Below, in pieces: positions 16,807 through 25,732 of a stretch of DNA of 64,000 nucleotides. The position numbers and the translations under genes are program-made. Numbering within the stretch: the first letter of the stretch is position 1; each line of letters opens with the position of its first letter. Source of the stretch: JAWWPG01 sp033850885 (lineage in GTDB: Bacteria > Actinomycetota > Actinomycetes > Propionibacteriales > Nocardioidaceae); NCBI GenBank assembly GCA_033850885.1, contig JAWWPG010000035.1:48150-112149 (forward strand), read 5' to 3'. The notes under the pieces were generated by a model. The model was given only the letters and a program-made list of their open reading frames with translations, was not told where the DNA came from and did no database searches.

Positions 16807-17862
16807 GTGCCAACCGCCGCCACCAAGAACAGCCGCGACATCATCGCGTACGCGCTGCTTGCTGTTGCCGCCCTCTACTTCATCGGCGCGCTGAGCCTGC
16901 TGCTCAAGAGCAGCGGCGGGCAGTTCTCCGGCATCGGGTTCGCAGAGAAGTCGGCGATATTCGGGGCTGGTTTCACGGCAGCCGTCCCGCTCCTGTCACT
17001 TGTCGCGGCCGTGGTGCTCGTGACGCGGCTCGGTGAGCCGAGCGCGAACGCGCGGATGGTCGTGCTCGCCGCCCTCGGCATCGCGGGGTTGGACATGCTC
17101 TTCGGCGTCATCACGTTCTTCGCCCAGCTGGGGGCGAGCTCGCTGGTGGGGGAGTTCTCCGGAGTCCAAGGTGCCGGCAAGATCGTCGGCTTCGTCGTCG
17201 GCCTTGCCCACCTGCTCTTCGTGGCGGCCGCCCTGTTCTACATCCTCACCGAGCTCCAGCGGCTGCCGGCTCCGGCTCGGGCTCGGGCCGCCAGCCAGTG
17301 GGGCGCCGACCGTGGCTATGCGCAGTACGGAGGTCAGGGCGCCCAGCAGCCGTGGGGTCAGCCGGACCAGGGCTACCGACCGGGCGGCCAGCAGCCCTGG
17401 GGGCCGGCCGGGCCGACCGGGCAGCAGGCATGGGGCCAGGCCGACCAGGGCGGCGCGCAGGCATGGGGTCAGGCCGACCAGGGCGGTGGGCAGGCGTGGG
17501 GGCAGCAGGGGTCGTCGTACGGCTGGACCTCCCCGGACCAGGCTCAGGGGTCATGGGGCCAGCCGGCGGGACAGACCGGTGCCCAGGGCGGAAACCAGGC
17601 TCCGGCGTGGCCGCAGCAGGCCGCACCATCTGCGACTAGCTGGGAGCAGTCCGTCCAGGGCGGATGGAGTCCCCACCAGGGCTATCCGGGCGAGCAGGCG
17701 CGGCAGCCGGCTGCCGGCTGGGAGAGCCAGTCCGACCAACCGGCCGCGACGGAGGAGCCGACGACCGTGACGGAGGAGCCCGCCGCCGCGACGGAGCCGG
17801 ACGAGACGCCGGACGACACGCCGCCGGCCGGAGAGGGCTGGTGGCAGCATCCTCAGCACTGA
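16807..17862 (+). CDS. Four-span membrane protein with Gln/Gly/Trp repeat tail
   Basis: A 351-residue protein with four membrane spans in the first 145 residues and a long, probably cytoplasmic and disordered tail rich in Gln, Gly, Trp and Pro. The tail has a near-perfect 11-residue repeat, QAWGQADQGG plus one residue, matching 33-nt DNA repeats at 17425-17500. The last 40 residues turn acidic. The GTG at 16807 follows AGGGGG by 8 nt. I do not recognise a named family; such tails resemble those of actinobacterial membrane proteins of unknown function. Slipped-strand length change of the tail between strains is plausible. Confidence 0.75.
   Translation: MPTAATKNSRDIIAYALLAVAALYFIGALSLLLKSSGGQFSGIGFAEKSAIFGAGFTAAVPLLSLVAAVVLVTRLGEPSANARMVVLAALGIAGLDMLFGVITFFAQLGASSLVGEFSGVQGAGKIVGFVVGLAHLLFVAAALFYILTELQRLPAPARARAASQWGADRGYAQYGGQGAQQPWGQPDQGYRPGGQQPWGPAGPTGQQAWGQADQGGAQAWGQADQGGGQAWGQQGSSYGWTSPDQAQGSWGQPAGQTGAQGGNQAPAWPQQAAPSATSWEQSVQGGWSPHQGYPGEQARQPAAGWESQSDQPAATEEPTTVTEEPAAATEPDETPDDTPPAGEGWWQHPQH
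17425..17500 (+). repeat. 33-nt tandem coding repeat
   Basis: CAGGCATGGGG starts at 17425 and 17458 and as CAGGCGTGGGG at 17491, with nearly identical sequence between them. Each unit encodes 11 residues, QAWGQADQGG plus Ala or Gly. The last copy is partial. Confidence 0.85.
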
Positions 17863-17895
17863 CTTCCCGCCGCTGGCAGGCCAGGGTTTTTTTGC

Positions 17896-17916
17896 CGCAT
17901 TAATCCCCTTAATGCG
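17896..17916. promoter_or_regulatory. AT-rich palindrome upstream of whiB
   Basis: CGCATTAA and TTAATGCG form a perfect 8-bp stem around TCCCC. It lies 33 bp after the preceding stop codon and 145 bp before whiB. The A/T-rich arms stand out in this genome, so a regulator-binding site is as likely as a terminator. Confidence 0.4.
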
Positions 17917-18061
17917 CCTTTGCCCAAGGTAAAGCGTCGGGAAAGACGGCGTGTCGGCTTCGAAGTAGCAGATCCGGCTTGACGTAGGCATGCTTACAGG
18001 CATGTAATTTCAGACAAGTCGTGCCGACGTCATGACTGCGAGGGTCGAGGAGGCGAGACAC

Positions 18062-18316
18062 GTGCGAGACCTAGAGGTTCTCGACACAGCCGCCGCAGAG
18101 CTCATGTGGCAGGAGCGAGCGCTGTGCGCCCAGACGGATCCGGAGGCGTTCTTCCCCGAGAAGGGCGGCTCGACACGGGAGGCGAAGCGGGTGTGCCTCT
18201 CCTGCGATGTGCGCAGCGAGTGCCTCGACTACGCCCTTCACAACGACGAACGCTTCGGCATCTGGGGCGGGCTCTCCGAGCGGGAGCGGCGAAAGCTGAA
18301 GAAGCGCGTCAGCTGA
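18062..18316 (+). CDS. whiB: WhiB-family iron-sulfur regulator, WhiB/WhiB2 type
   Basis: Wbl proteins bind a [4Fe-4S] cluster and pair with the primary sigma factor to control division and development. The four cysteines lie in ALCAQTDP, RVCLSCDV and SECLDY, followed by the G-I-W-G-G turn and the basic tail RERRKLKKR. The match to Streptomyces WhiB and mycobacterial WhiB2 is strong. I choose the GTG at 18062 because GAGGAGG is 8 nt upstream; an in-frame ATG at 18032 would add ten residues and lacks a ribosome site. The product is 84 residues. The F420-whiB-DUF3499 neighbourhood is also that of mycobacterial whiB2. Confidence 0.93.
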   Translation: MRDLEVLDTAAAELMWQERALCAQTDPEAFFPEKGGSTREAKRVCLSCDVRSECLDYALHNDERFGIWGGLSERERRKLKKRVS

Positions 18317-18341
18317 GCATCTCGAGCCTGCGGGCGCCCGG

Positions 18342-18704
18342 TCAGCCGCTGTCGGTGGAGCGCAGCACGCGAAGGTGGCCCCGCCGAACCACCTCGACGC
18401 CCTGACCGTGTGGCTCGTCGGCAGGGCCCGGTGGCAGCGCCGCCTCCCGCACGGCATCCGCGAGCGCCAGCAGGTCGTCGGCGGTGGGTCCCTCCGGTGG
18501 CGCTTCCGACGCGAGCCGGATGACCTCCCACCCGCGCGGGGCGGTGAGCCGCTCGGCGTGATCTTCACAAAGGTCGTAGCAGTGTGGCTCCGAGTACGTC
18601 GCCAGCGGGCCGAGTACCGCGGTCTGGTCGGCGTACACGTAGGTAAGCGTTCCGACCGCGGGGCGGGAGCATGCGCTACGTGAACACATGCGGCCTCGAC
18701 TCAC
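18342..18704 (-). CDS. DUF3499-family protein
   Basis: A 120-residue actinobacterial protein of unknown function. The N-terminal half is the conserved part: MCSRSACSRPAVGTLTYVYADQTAV, then EPHCYDLCEDHAERLTAPRGWEV (shown here as segments). Four to five cysteines and histidines in CSRSAC and HCYDLCEDH suggest a metal site, probably zinc. The C-terminal half is variable. It faces whiB convergently and diverges from the metallopeptidase-like gene, the same order as around Rv3258c in mycobacteria. The GTG at 18704 has TAGCGT 6 nt upstream, so it is probably leaderless. Confidence 0.85.
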   Translation of the reverse strand: MSRGRMCSRSACSRPAVGTLTYVYADQTAVLGPLATYSEPHCYDLCEDHAERLTAPRGWEVIRLASEAPPEGPTADDLLALADAVREAALPPGPADEPHGQGVEVVRRGHLRVLRSTDSG

Positions 18705-18710
18705 GTGGTG

Positions 18711-18716
18711 ACGCTA
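18711..18716 (-). promoter_or_regulatory. -10 box of the DUF3499 gene
   Basis: TAGCGT on the minus strand lies 6 nt before the GTG at 18704, consistent with a leaderless transcript. Confidence 0.4.
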
Positions 18717-18870
18717 CCGTGCCTCGGGGGATCCGCCGGGGATTGCGGGTGGCGGCCGGCCCGTGTCTCCCGGCGGGAACTCTCGACAGTGGCACCGACC
18801 GAGCACCGACCGGGTGCTCGCGCCGGTCGGGATCCCCGGTTCGGCATGCCGCAGTCGTGAGGGGCTCCCC

Positions 18871-18876
18871 TAGACT
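18871..18876 (+). promoter_or_regulatory. -10 box of the metallopeptidase-like gene
   Basis: TAGACT ends 6 nt before the GTG at 18883 with no ribosome site between, the leaderless pattern. Confidence 0.5.
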
Positions 18877-18882
18877 CTGCGG

Positions 18883-19326
18883 GTGAGCGAGCCGGGGCGT
18901 CCCGTGGTACCTGTACGACCGGGACCACCTCGCGACCGGCACGGGAGGGGACCTCGCGGTCCGTTGGCGCTGACCGGTCCCTTGACACCCGGCGCCCCGC
19001 ATGTCGACTCTCGGCGCGACCAGTTCGACGAGATGGTGCTCGCCCTCGTCGACCGCCATCTCAAGCGGTGGGGGAACGATCTCGGCGAGGTGGAGTTCGG
19101 CACCGAGGACGTCCCGGAGATCCCGGCCGACTGGGGTGACGAGCCGGTGCCGTTCGGCGCCCTCACCCGTCCCCGGCCCGGCGTTCCCGGCCGTATCGTG
19201 GTCTTCCGCCGTCCGGTGGAGATGCGGGCTAAAACCCGGATGGAGCGGCTCGCCCTCGTCAACGAGATCCTTGTCGAGCACATCGCGGACCTCCTCGGGC
19301 GGGATCCCAGCGAGATCGACCCCTGA
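18883..19326 (+). CDS. Metallopeptidase-family protein, catalytic motif degenerate
   Basis: This 147-residue protein aligns by eye with the actinobacterial minimal zincin (DUF1025) family: an Arg/Pro-rich N-terminus, then FDEMVLALVDRHL, VEFGTEDVPEIP and IVVFRRPVEM, ending LVNEILVEHIADLLGRDPSEIDP. In zincins the last helix carries HExxH; here it reads NEILVEHIAD, so the first zinc histidine is absent and proteolysis is doubtful. The gene stands in its usual place next to DUF3499. It begins with GTG directly behind a TANNNT box. Confidence 0.8.
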   Translation: MSEPGRPVVPVRPGPPRDRHGRGPRGPLALTGPLTPGAPHVDSRRDQFDEMVLALVDRHLKRWGNDLGEVEFGTEDVPEIPADWGDEPVPFGALTRPRPGVPGRIVVFRRPVEMRAKTRMERLALVNEILVEHIADLLGRDPSEIDP

Positions 19327-19443
19327 CGCGCGAGCGGGGGTGAGACGGCGGCCTGCTCCGCCCACCGTGCGAGGATGAGCGCGAGCAGGCGACGCGCGAG
19401 ACCCGGCGCCGCTGGCTGCCCCAGAGCTGACGAGGAGTAAGAC

Positions 19444-19707
19444 GTGAAGCTGGACCCGGTTCTGCTGGAGATCCTCGTATGTCCCGACTGCAAGGGGTCG
19501 CTGACGGTCGACCAGGACCACGACGAGCTCATCTGCAACAGCTGCGGGCTCATCTACCCCGTCCGTGACGACATCCCGATCATGCTGGTCGAAGAGGCCC
19601 GCCGGCCGGAGCCGCCGGCAGCCAGCGGCGGACCGACGGATGTTCCGGCGGCCGACGTCCCGGCCGGCGACGCCCCCTCGTCGTCCGGACCCACTGAACC
19701 GTCCTGA
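19444..19707 (+). CDS. Trm112-family zinc-binding protein
   Basis: An 87-residue protein with a zinc-ribbon core: VCPDCKGSL and ICNSCGLIYPVRDDIPIML. In eukaryotes and archaea Trm112 activates methyltransferases; bacterial members are thought to stabilise partner enzymes, but the partner here is unknown. The last 30 residues are a Pro/Ala-rich acidic tail not needed for the fold. GAGGAG precedes the GTG at 19444. It is followed 11 bp later by the SIS protein and probably shares its transcript. In relatives a phosphomannomutase gene usually lies upstream; none is here. Confidence 0.9.
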   Translation: MKLDPVLLEILVCPDCKGSLTVDQDHDELICNSCGLIYPVRDDIPIMLVEEARRPEPPAASGGPTDVPAADVPAGDAPSSSGPTEPS

Positions 19708-19718
19708 CACCGGCGGCC

Positions 19719-20774
19719 ATGTCCGAGGTCTTCGACGACGGGCGGTTGGAGGACCCGCAGGTCCTCGAGGCGTTCGACGGGCCGCTGCGTCATCTCGCGG
19801 AGTCGGGCGCGCGGGTCAGGCTCGAGGTCGGAGGCAACGTGGAGTCACTGGCGGCCCTCGATGCCGAAACCACTCCCCGGGCGGTGGTTGCCGCCGGGGA
19901 GGACGCCCGACTGCTGCGTGCAGTGCTCGAGCCGTGGTGTCCGGTCCCGTTCGTCGCCTGGCCCGGACCGGGTCTCCCCGGCTGGGCCGGCGCCTTCGAC
20001 CTCGCCGCCGTCCTGGGGCCCGGCGGTGGTGGGGACATGACGTTGTCAGCAGTGCGCGACGCGACGCACCGCGAGTGCTCGCTGATCACCGCGTGCCCGC
20101 CGCGGTCGCTGCTCGCCGAGCATGCGCAGGGCCGACACAGCACGATTCTTCCGACCCGGACCGGTGACTCCCTCGCAGCTGCGGTCGTGATGCTGCTCGC
20201 GCTGCACCAGCTCGGCGTCGGCCCGGACGTCGACGCCGAGGAGGTGGCCCGTCTGCTCGACGACGTCGCAGTCGCCTGCTCACCGCACCAGGACATCGCG
20301 GTGAACCCCGCCAAGGACCTCGCGATCGCCTTCGCAGACGTGCTGCCGCTCGTGTGGGGCGGCTCCGTCCTCGCCGCCCGTGCTGCCCGACGGGTCGCCG
20401 AGACCATCCGGCGTACGACGGGACGTCCAGCCCTCGCGGCCGACGAGAGCCACCTCCTCCCGGTGATCGAGGCCGCCAGGCCCCGTGACGTGTTCGCCGA
20501 CCCCTTCGCGGACCCGGAGTCCGACCCGCTGCGTCCCGGGCTGCTGATCCTCGACGACGGCACGGAGGAGGCCGCGATCCGGGAGGAACGAGGCAGGCTG
20601 GCCGCGGCTGCCACCGCGCACGAGGTTCGGGTCCGCACCGTGCGTGCCGAGGAGGGCTCTGAGATGGCGCGCTACGCGACCCTGCTGAGTACGGGCAGCT
20701 ATGCCGCGCGTTACCTCGGCATCGGCCTGGACCACGGCGGTGCGCGTAGCGACCCCCAACGGGGGCAGTGGTGA
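19719..20774 (+). CDS. SIS-domain phosphosugar isomerase-like protein
   Basis: A 351-residue protein like Rv3256c and the bifunctional phosphoglucose/phosphomannose isomerase family. The N-terminal part (VRLEVGGNVESLAALD, then AVVAAGEDARLLRAVLEPW) matches the sugar-phosphate SIS fold. The C-terminal half (VACSPHQDIAVNPAKDLAIAFADVLPLVWG) matches the PGI/PMI C-terminal domain. Typical catalytic Glu/His residues are not clearly conserved, so activity is uncertain. In related genomes it stands beside phosphomannomutase and manA, both absent here. Its stop overlaps the next gene by 4 bp. Confidence 0.82.
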   Translation: MSEVFDDGRLEDPQVLEAFDGPLRHLAESGARVRLEVGGNVESLAALDAETTPRAVVAAGEDARLLRAVLEPWCPVPFVAWPGPGLPGWAGAFDLAAVLGPGGGGDMTLSAVRDATHRECSLITACPPRSLLAEHAQGRHSTILPTRTGDSLAAAVVMLLALHQLGVGPDVDAEEVARLLDDVAVACSPHQDIAVNPAKDLAIAFADVLPLVWGGSVLAARAARRVAETIRRTTGRPALAADESHLLPVIEAARPRDVFADPFADPESDPLRPGLLILDDGTEEAAIREERGRLAAAATAHEVRVRTVRAEEGSEMARYATLLSTGSYAARYLGIGLDHGGARSDPQRGQW

Positions 20775-21712
20775 GCTCCGGCGAATCCCCGAAGGCTGTG
20801 GTGGCGGCGCTGCTCGCGAACCTCGGAGTCGCGCTCACCAAGCTGGTGGCGTTCGCGCTGACGGCATCCGCGTCGATGCTGGCGGAGGCCATCCACTCGT
20901 TCGCCGACTGCGGCAACCAGGGACTGTTGCTGCTAGGCGACCGGCGCTCACGACGGGCGCCGACCACCCAGCATCCCTTCGGCTTCTCGAGGGAGCGCTA
21001 CATCTACGCGTTCCTCGTCTCGATCGTGCTGTTCAGTGTGGGCGGCCTGTTCGCCCTCTACGAGGCGTTCCACAAGTACCAGGAGGTCCACGGCGGTCAC
21101 CCCAACGAGCTGCTCACCAGCCGCTGGTGGTGGGTGCCGATCCTCGTCCTGGTCGTGGCGGTCGGGATGGAGAGCCTCTCCTTGCGGACGGCGGTTACCG
21201 AGGCGAACCGGTCGCGAGCGGGGCTCGACTGGGTCCAGTTCGTCAGGCGGGCCAAGTCCCCCGAGCTGCCGGTGGTTCTTCTCGAGGACGTCGCCGCGCT
21301 GGTCGGTCTGGTGCTGGCCCTGCTCGGGGTCAGCCTGACGTTGCTGACCGACAGCGGCTACTGGGACGTCGCCGGAACGACCGGCATCGGCCTGCTCCTC
21401 GTCGTGGTCGCCGCCGTCCTCGGCGTGGAGATGAAGAGCCTGCTGTTGGGCGAGTCCGCGGCGCTCGAGGACCAGCGGGACATCGAGGCAGCCATCGTGG
21501 GTTCCGGCGACGGGCTGGACATCATCGACCTCAAGACCATGCAGCTGGGGCCGGGGAGCGTCCTGGTCGCCTGCAAGATCGCGGTCTCGCCAACCGATAC
21601 CGCCCTCGCCATCGCGGACTCGATCAATGCGGCGGAGGTCCGGATCCGGCGGGCCGTGCCGGAGGCGACGTACGTCTTCATCGAGCCGGACATCAGGCAG
21701 CCCGCTCCCTGA
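20771..21712 (+). CDS. Cation diffusion facilitator transporter
   Basis: A 313-residue divalent-metal/proton antiporter with about six membrane spans. The first metal site is in AIHSFADCGNQGLLLLG. The second reads LLEDVAALVGLVLALLG, so the usual His/Asp pair of span five is replaced by Glu-Asp, as in the SLC30A9/ZnT9-like branch. A C-terminal cytoplasmic domain of about 70 residues (DLKTMQLGPGSVLVACKI) is present. The GTG at 20771 overlaps the SIS-gene stop. Zinc or manganese is the likely substrate. Confidence 0.88.
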   Translation: MSSGESPKAVVAALLANLGVALTKLVAFALTASASMLAEAIHSFADCGNQGLLLLGDRRSRRAPTTQHPFGFSRERYIYAFLVSIVLFSVGGLFALYEAFHKYQEVHGGHPNELLTSRWWWVPILVLVVAVGMESLSLRTAVTEANRSRAGLDWVQFVRRAKSPELPVVLLEDVAALVGLVLALLGVSLTLLTDSGYWDVAGTTGIGLLLVVVAAVLGVEMKSLLLGESAALEDQRDIEAAIVGSGDGLDIIDLKTMQLGPGSVLVACKIAVSPTDTALAIADSINAAEVRIRRAVPEATYVFIEPDIRQPAP

Positions 21713-21745
21713 GCGGGGACGAAACCCTCCCGTCCGGGCGGCAGA

Positions 21746-21776
21746 TTGCCGGTCGGCTGCGTCCGGCAACTATCCT
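21746..21776 (+). promoter_or_regulatory. Promoter of ahcY
   Basis: TTGCCG (21746-21751) and TATCCT (21771-21776) with a 19-nt spacer. The mRNA would start near 21783, leaving a leader of about 45 nt with the ribosome site AGAGG 6 nt before the ATG. Confidence 0.45.
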
Positions 21777-21826
21777 GGTCGTGCTCCGACCGGGGCACTC
21801 ACGCCTTCCACTGCCAGAGGATACGC

Positions 21827-23257
<1,431 letters not shown>

Positions 23258-23296
23258 CCGCCCGCGCGTGACGAGAGACCAGGAGAGGCATGGTTG

Positions 23297-24001
23297 ATGG
23301 ACCCGATCAGGCCGCACCGAGGCAGGGTCCTCGTCGTCGACGACGACTCCTCGTTGTCGGAGATGCTGACGATCGTGCTGCGCAGCGAGGGTTTCGAACC
23401 TCGGGTGTGCTCCACGGGTGACAAGGCCATGACGATGGTGCGTGACTTCAAGCCCGACCTGGTGCTGCTGGACCTGATGCTGCCTGGCAAGGACGGCGTC
23501 GACGTGTGCCGTCAGATCCGAGGGGAGTCGGGCGTCCCGATCATCATGCTGACCGCGAAGAGCGACACGATCGACATCGTCGTGGGTCTCGAGTCGGGAG
23601 CCGACGACTATGTCGTGAAGCCGTTCAAGCCCAAGGAGCTGATCGCCCGGCTCCGGGCGAGGCTGCGGACGTACGACGACAACGTGCCGGAGACGCTCGA
23701 GATCGGCGACCTGACGATCGATGTCGCCGGGCACAGCGTCAAGCGCGGCAGCCAGGGGCTGTCCCTGACGCCGCTGGAGTTCGACCTCCTCGTCTGCCTG
23801 GCGCGCAAGCCCTGGCAGGTCTTCACGCGGGAGGTGCTGCTCGAGCAGGTGTGGGGGTACCGCCACGCCGCAGACACCCGGCTGGTGAACGTGCATGTGC
23901 AGCGGCTGCGCTCGAAGGTGGAGCGCGATCCCGAGAACCCGACGATCGTGCTGACCGTGCGAGGCGTTGGCTACAAGGCCGGCGGAGCAGACGACGGGTA
24001 A
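23297..24001 (+). CDS. mtrA: Response regulator MtrA
   Basis: MtrA is the OmpR-type regulator that links cell-wall synthesis, division and replication in actinobacteria. Of 234 residues, 1-125 form the receiver with the acidic pocket VVDDDSS, phospho-acceptor Asp59 in LVLLDLMLPG and the Lys of VVKPFKPKE. The rest is the winged-helix domain (LTPLEFDLLV ... RLVNVHVQRLRSKVE). I use the ATG at 23297, 8 nt after GAGAGG; an ATG at 23290 is out of frame. The sensor mtrB follows after 3 bp, then lpqB, the canonical operon. Confidence 0.96.
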   Translation: MDPIRPHRGRVLVVDDDSSLSEMLTIVLRSEGFEPRVCSTGDKAMTMVRDFKPDLVLLDLMLPGKDGVDVCRQIRGESGVPIIMLTAKSDTIDIVVGLESGADDYVVKPFKPKELIARLRARLRTYDDNVPETLEIGDLTIDVAGHSVKRGSQGLSLTPLEFDLLVCLARKPWQVFTREVLLEQVWGYRHAADTRLVNVHVQRLRSKVERDPENPTIVLTVRGVGYKAGGADDG

Positions 24002-24004
24002 CGC

Positions 24005-25732
24005 GTGGACAGAGCGGGCCGGATGACACCCGTCGGCCCGCGAGCCGAGCCGCTCGGACTCGCGGGCCGGCTGCGGCGCGGAGTCGTGCTCGTCTGGCGT
24101 GCCCTGACGGCGCCGGTGCGGGCCGTGGTGCTCTGGTGGCACCGCTCGATCCAGGCCCGGGTGGTGATCGGCGTGCTCAGCCTGTCGACGGTCCTCGCGT
24201 TCCTGGCCGGCTGGGTGCTGCTCAGCCAGGTGACCCACGGGCTGCTCGACAGCAAGCGCCAGTCTGCCCTCACCCAGGCCGCCGCCGGGTTCGGCGCCGC
24301 GCAGCTGAGGCTCGACGCCCAGGACGTCGGATCGTCCGAGCCCGACACCTACCTCAACCAGGTCATCGACTCCCTCGCTCCACGCGACCCCACGAACAAC
24401 GACTACATGATCATCGTGATCGGACCCTTGCTGTCTGTGAACCCCGACCAGCCGGACACCTGGGCTGCCCGCAAGACCGGCCAGCTCGACGTCGGGGCGT
24501 CGATCCCCAGCTCGATGGTCGCCCAGGTCCAGACGGACACGGGAAGCTGGTGGGCCTACGGCGGTATCCATCGCACCACCGGCGACCACGCGCAGCCCGC
24601 CATCATCGTCGGGTCCAAGGTGAGCGTGACCAACGAGAACATCAGCTACGGCCTGCTCTACGTGTTCCCGCTGGCCGAGCAGCAGCAGACGCTGTCCGTG
24701 CTGGAGCGGGGGATGCTCGGCGCGGGGGCCGTCCTGGTCGTGCTGCTGAGTACGATCGCCTGGCTGGTGACACGTCAGGTGGTCACGCCCGTCCGGCTGG
24801 CGCGACGCATCGCGGAGCGACTGGCCTCGGGCCGCCTAGAGGAGCGGATGCATGTCCGCGGCGAGGACGACATCGCCCGGCTCGGTCAGTCGTTCAACCA
24901 GATGGCCAGCGGGTTGCAGCGCCAGATCCGTCAGCTCGAGGAGCTGTCCCGTGTCCAGCGGAGGTTCGTCGCCGACGTGAGCCACGAGCTTCGCACGCCG
25001 CTCACCACGGTCCGGATGGCGTCCGACCTGCTGTACGAGGCGAGGCAGGACTTCGACGCCCCGACGGCGCGGTCCGCGGAGCTGCTGCAGAACGAGCTGG
25101 ACAGGTTCGAAGGCCTGCTCACCGACCTGCTCGAGATCAGCAGGTTCGACGCGGGTGCCGCCGCCCTGGAGCTCGGGGATGTCGACGTGTGCGAGGTCGT
25201 ACGCCGTGTCGTCGACGCCCACTCGGCGATCGCCCAGCGGCGTGGCTCGGTCATGCTGACGACCCTGCCGGACAAGCCGGCCGTCGTGCAGGCGGACGTG
25301 CGCCGAGTTGAGCGCATCGTCCGGAACCTGGTGGCCAACGCCCTTCAGTACGGCGAGGGGAACGGAGTCGAGATCACGGTGACGGCGGAGCAGACCATGG
25401 TGTCCCTCGTCGTCCAGGACTACGGGGTCGGGCTCAAACCAGGGGAGGAGACGCTCGTGTTCAACAGGTTCTGGCGTGCCGACCCGGCACGCGCCAGGAC
25501 TGTCGGCGGCACGGGGCTCGGGCTGTCCATCGCTGTCGAAGACACCCGGCTGCACGGTGGCGTGCTCGATGCCTGGGGACGACCGGGGTATGGGTCGGTG
25601 TTCCGCCTCGTGCTCCCGCGCCGCGTCGACGGGAAGATCTCGCCGCCACCGCTCCCGCTCACCGAGGACCTGTCGCCGGTTGCCGGCGCGCCGTACGCCC
25701 GTTTCGGGCCTGATTCCGGACCTCTGTCATGA
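24005..25732 (+). CDS. mtrB: Sensor histidine kinase MtrB
   Basis: MtrB senses envelope or septal state and phosphorylates MtrA. The 575-residue protein has a basic N-terminus, a membrane span near residues 55-78, an extracytoplasmic domain to about 230, a second span (AGAVLVVLLSTIAWLV), a HAMP linker and the kinase core. The phosphorylated His is residue 327 in VSHELRTPLTT; N, G1 and G2 boxes appear as NLVANALQYG, DYGVGL and GGTGLGLSIAVE. The GTG at 24005 is 3 bp after mtrA; an ATG six codons later is an alternative. Its stop overlaps lpqB. Confidence 0.95.
   Translation: MDRAGRMTPVGPRAEPLGLAGRLRRGVVLVWRALTAPVRAVVLWWHRSIQARVVIGVLSLSTVLAFLAGWVLLSQVTHGLLDSKRQSALTQAAAGFGAAQLRLDAQDVGSSEPDTYLNQVIDSLAPRDPTNNDYMIIVIGPLLSVNPDQPDTWAARKTGQLDVGASIPSSMVAQVQTDTGSWWAYGGIHRTTGDHAQPAIIVGSKVSVTNENISYGLLYVFPLAEQQQTLSVLERGMLGAGAVLVVLLSTIAWLVTRQVVTPVRLARRIAERLASGRLEERMHVRGEDDIARLGQSFNQMASGLQRQIRQLEELSRVQRRFVADVSHELRTPLTTVRMASDLLYEARQDFDAPTARSAELLQNELDRFEGLLTDLLEISRFDAGAAALELGDVDVCEVVRRVVDAHSAIAQRRGSVMLTTLPDKPAVVQADVRRVERIVRNLVANALQYGEGNGVEITVTAEQTMVSLVVQDYGVGLKPGEETLVFNRFWRADPARARTVGGTGLGLSIAVEDTRLHGGVLDAWGRPGYGSVFRLVLPRRVDGKISPPPLPLTEDLSPVAGAPYARFGPDSGPLS

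Noticed and set aside
21713..21826. S-adenosylhomocysteine riboswitch before ahcY
   Set aside because: The 114-bp gap is mostly promoter, and I cannot find the paired GC-rich helices and conserved core expected of that riboswitch.
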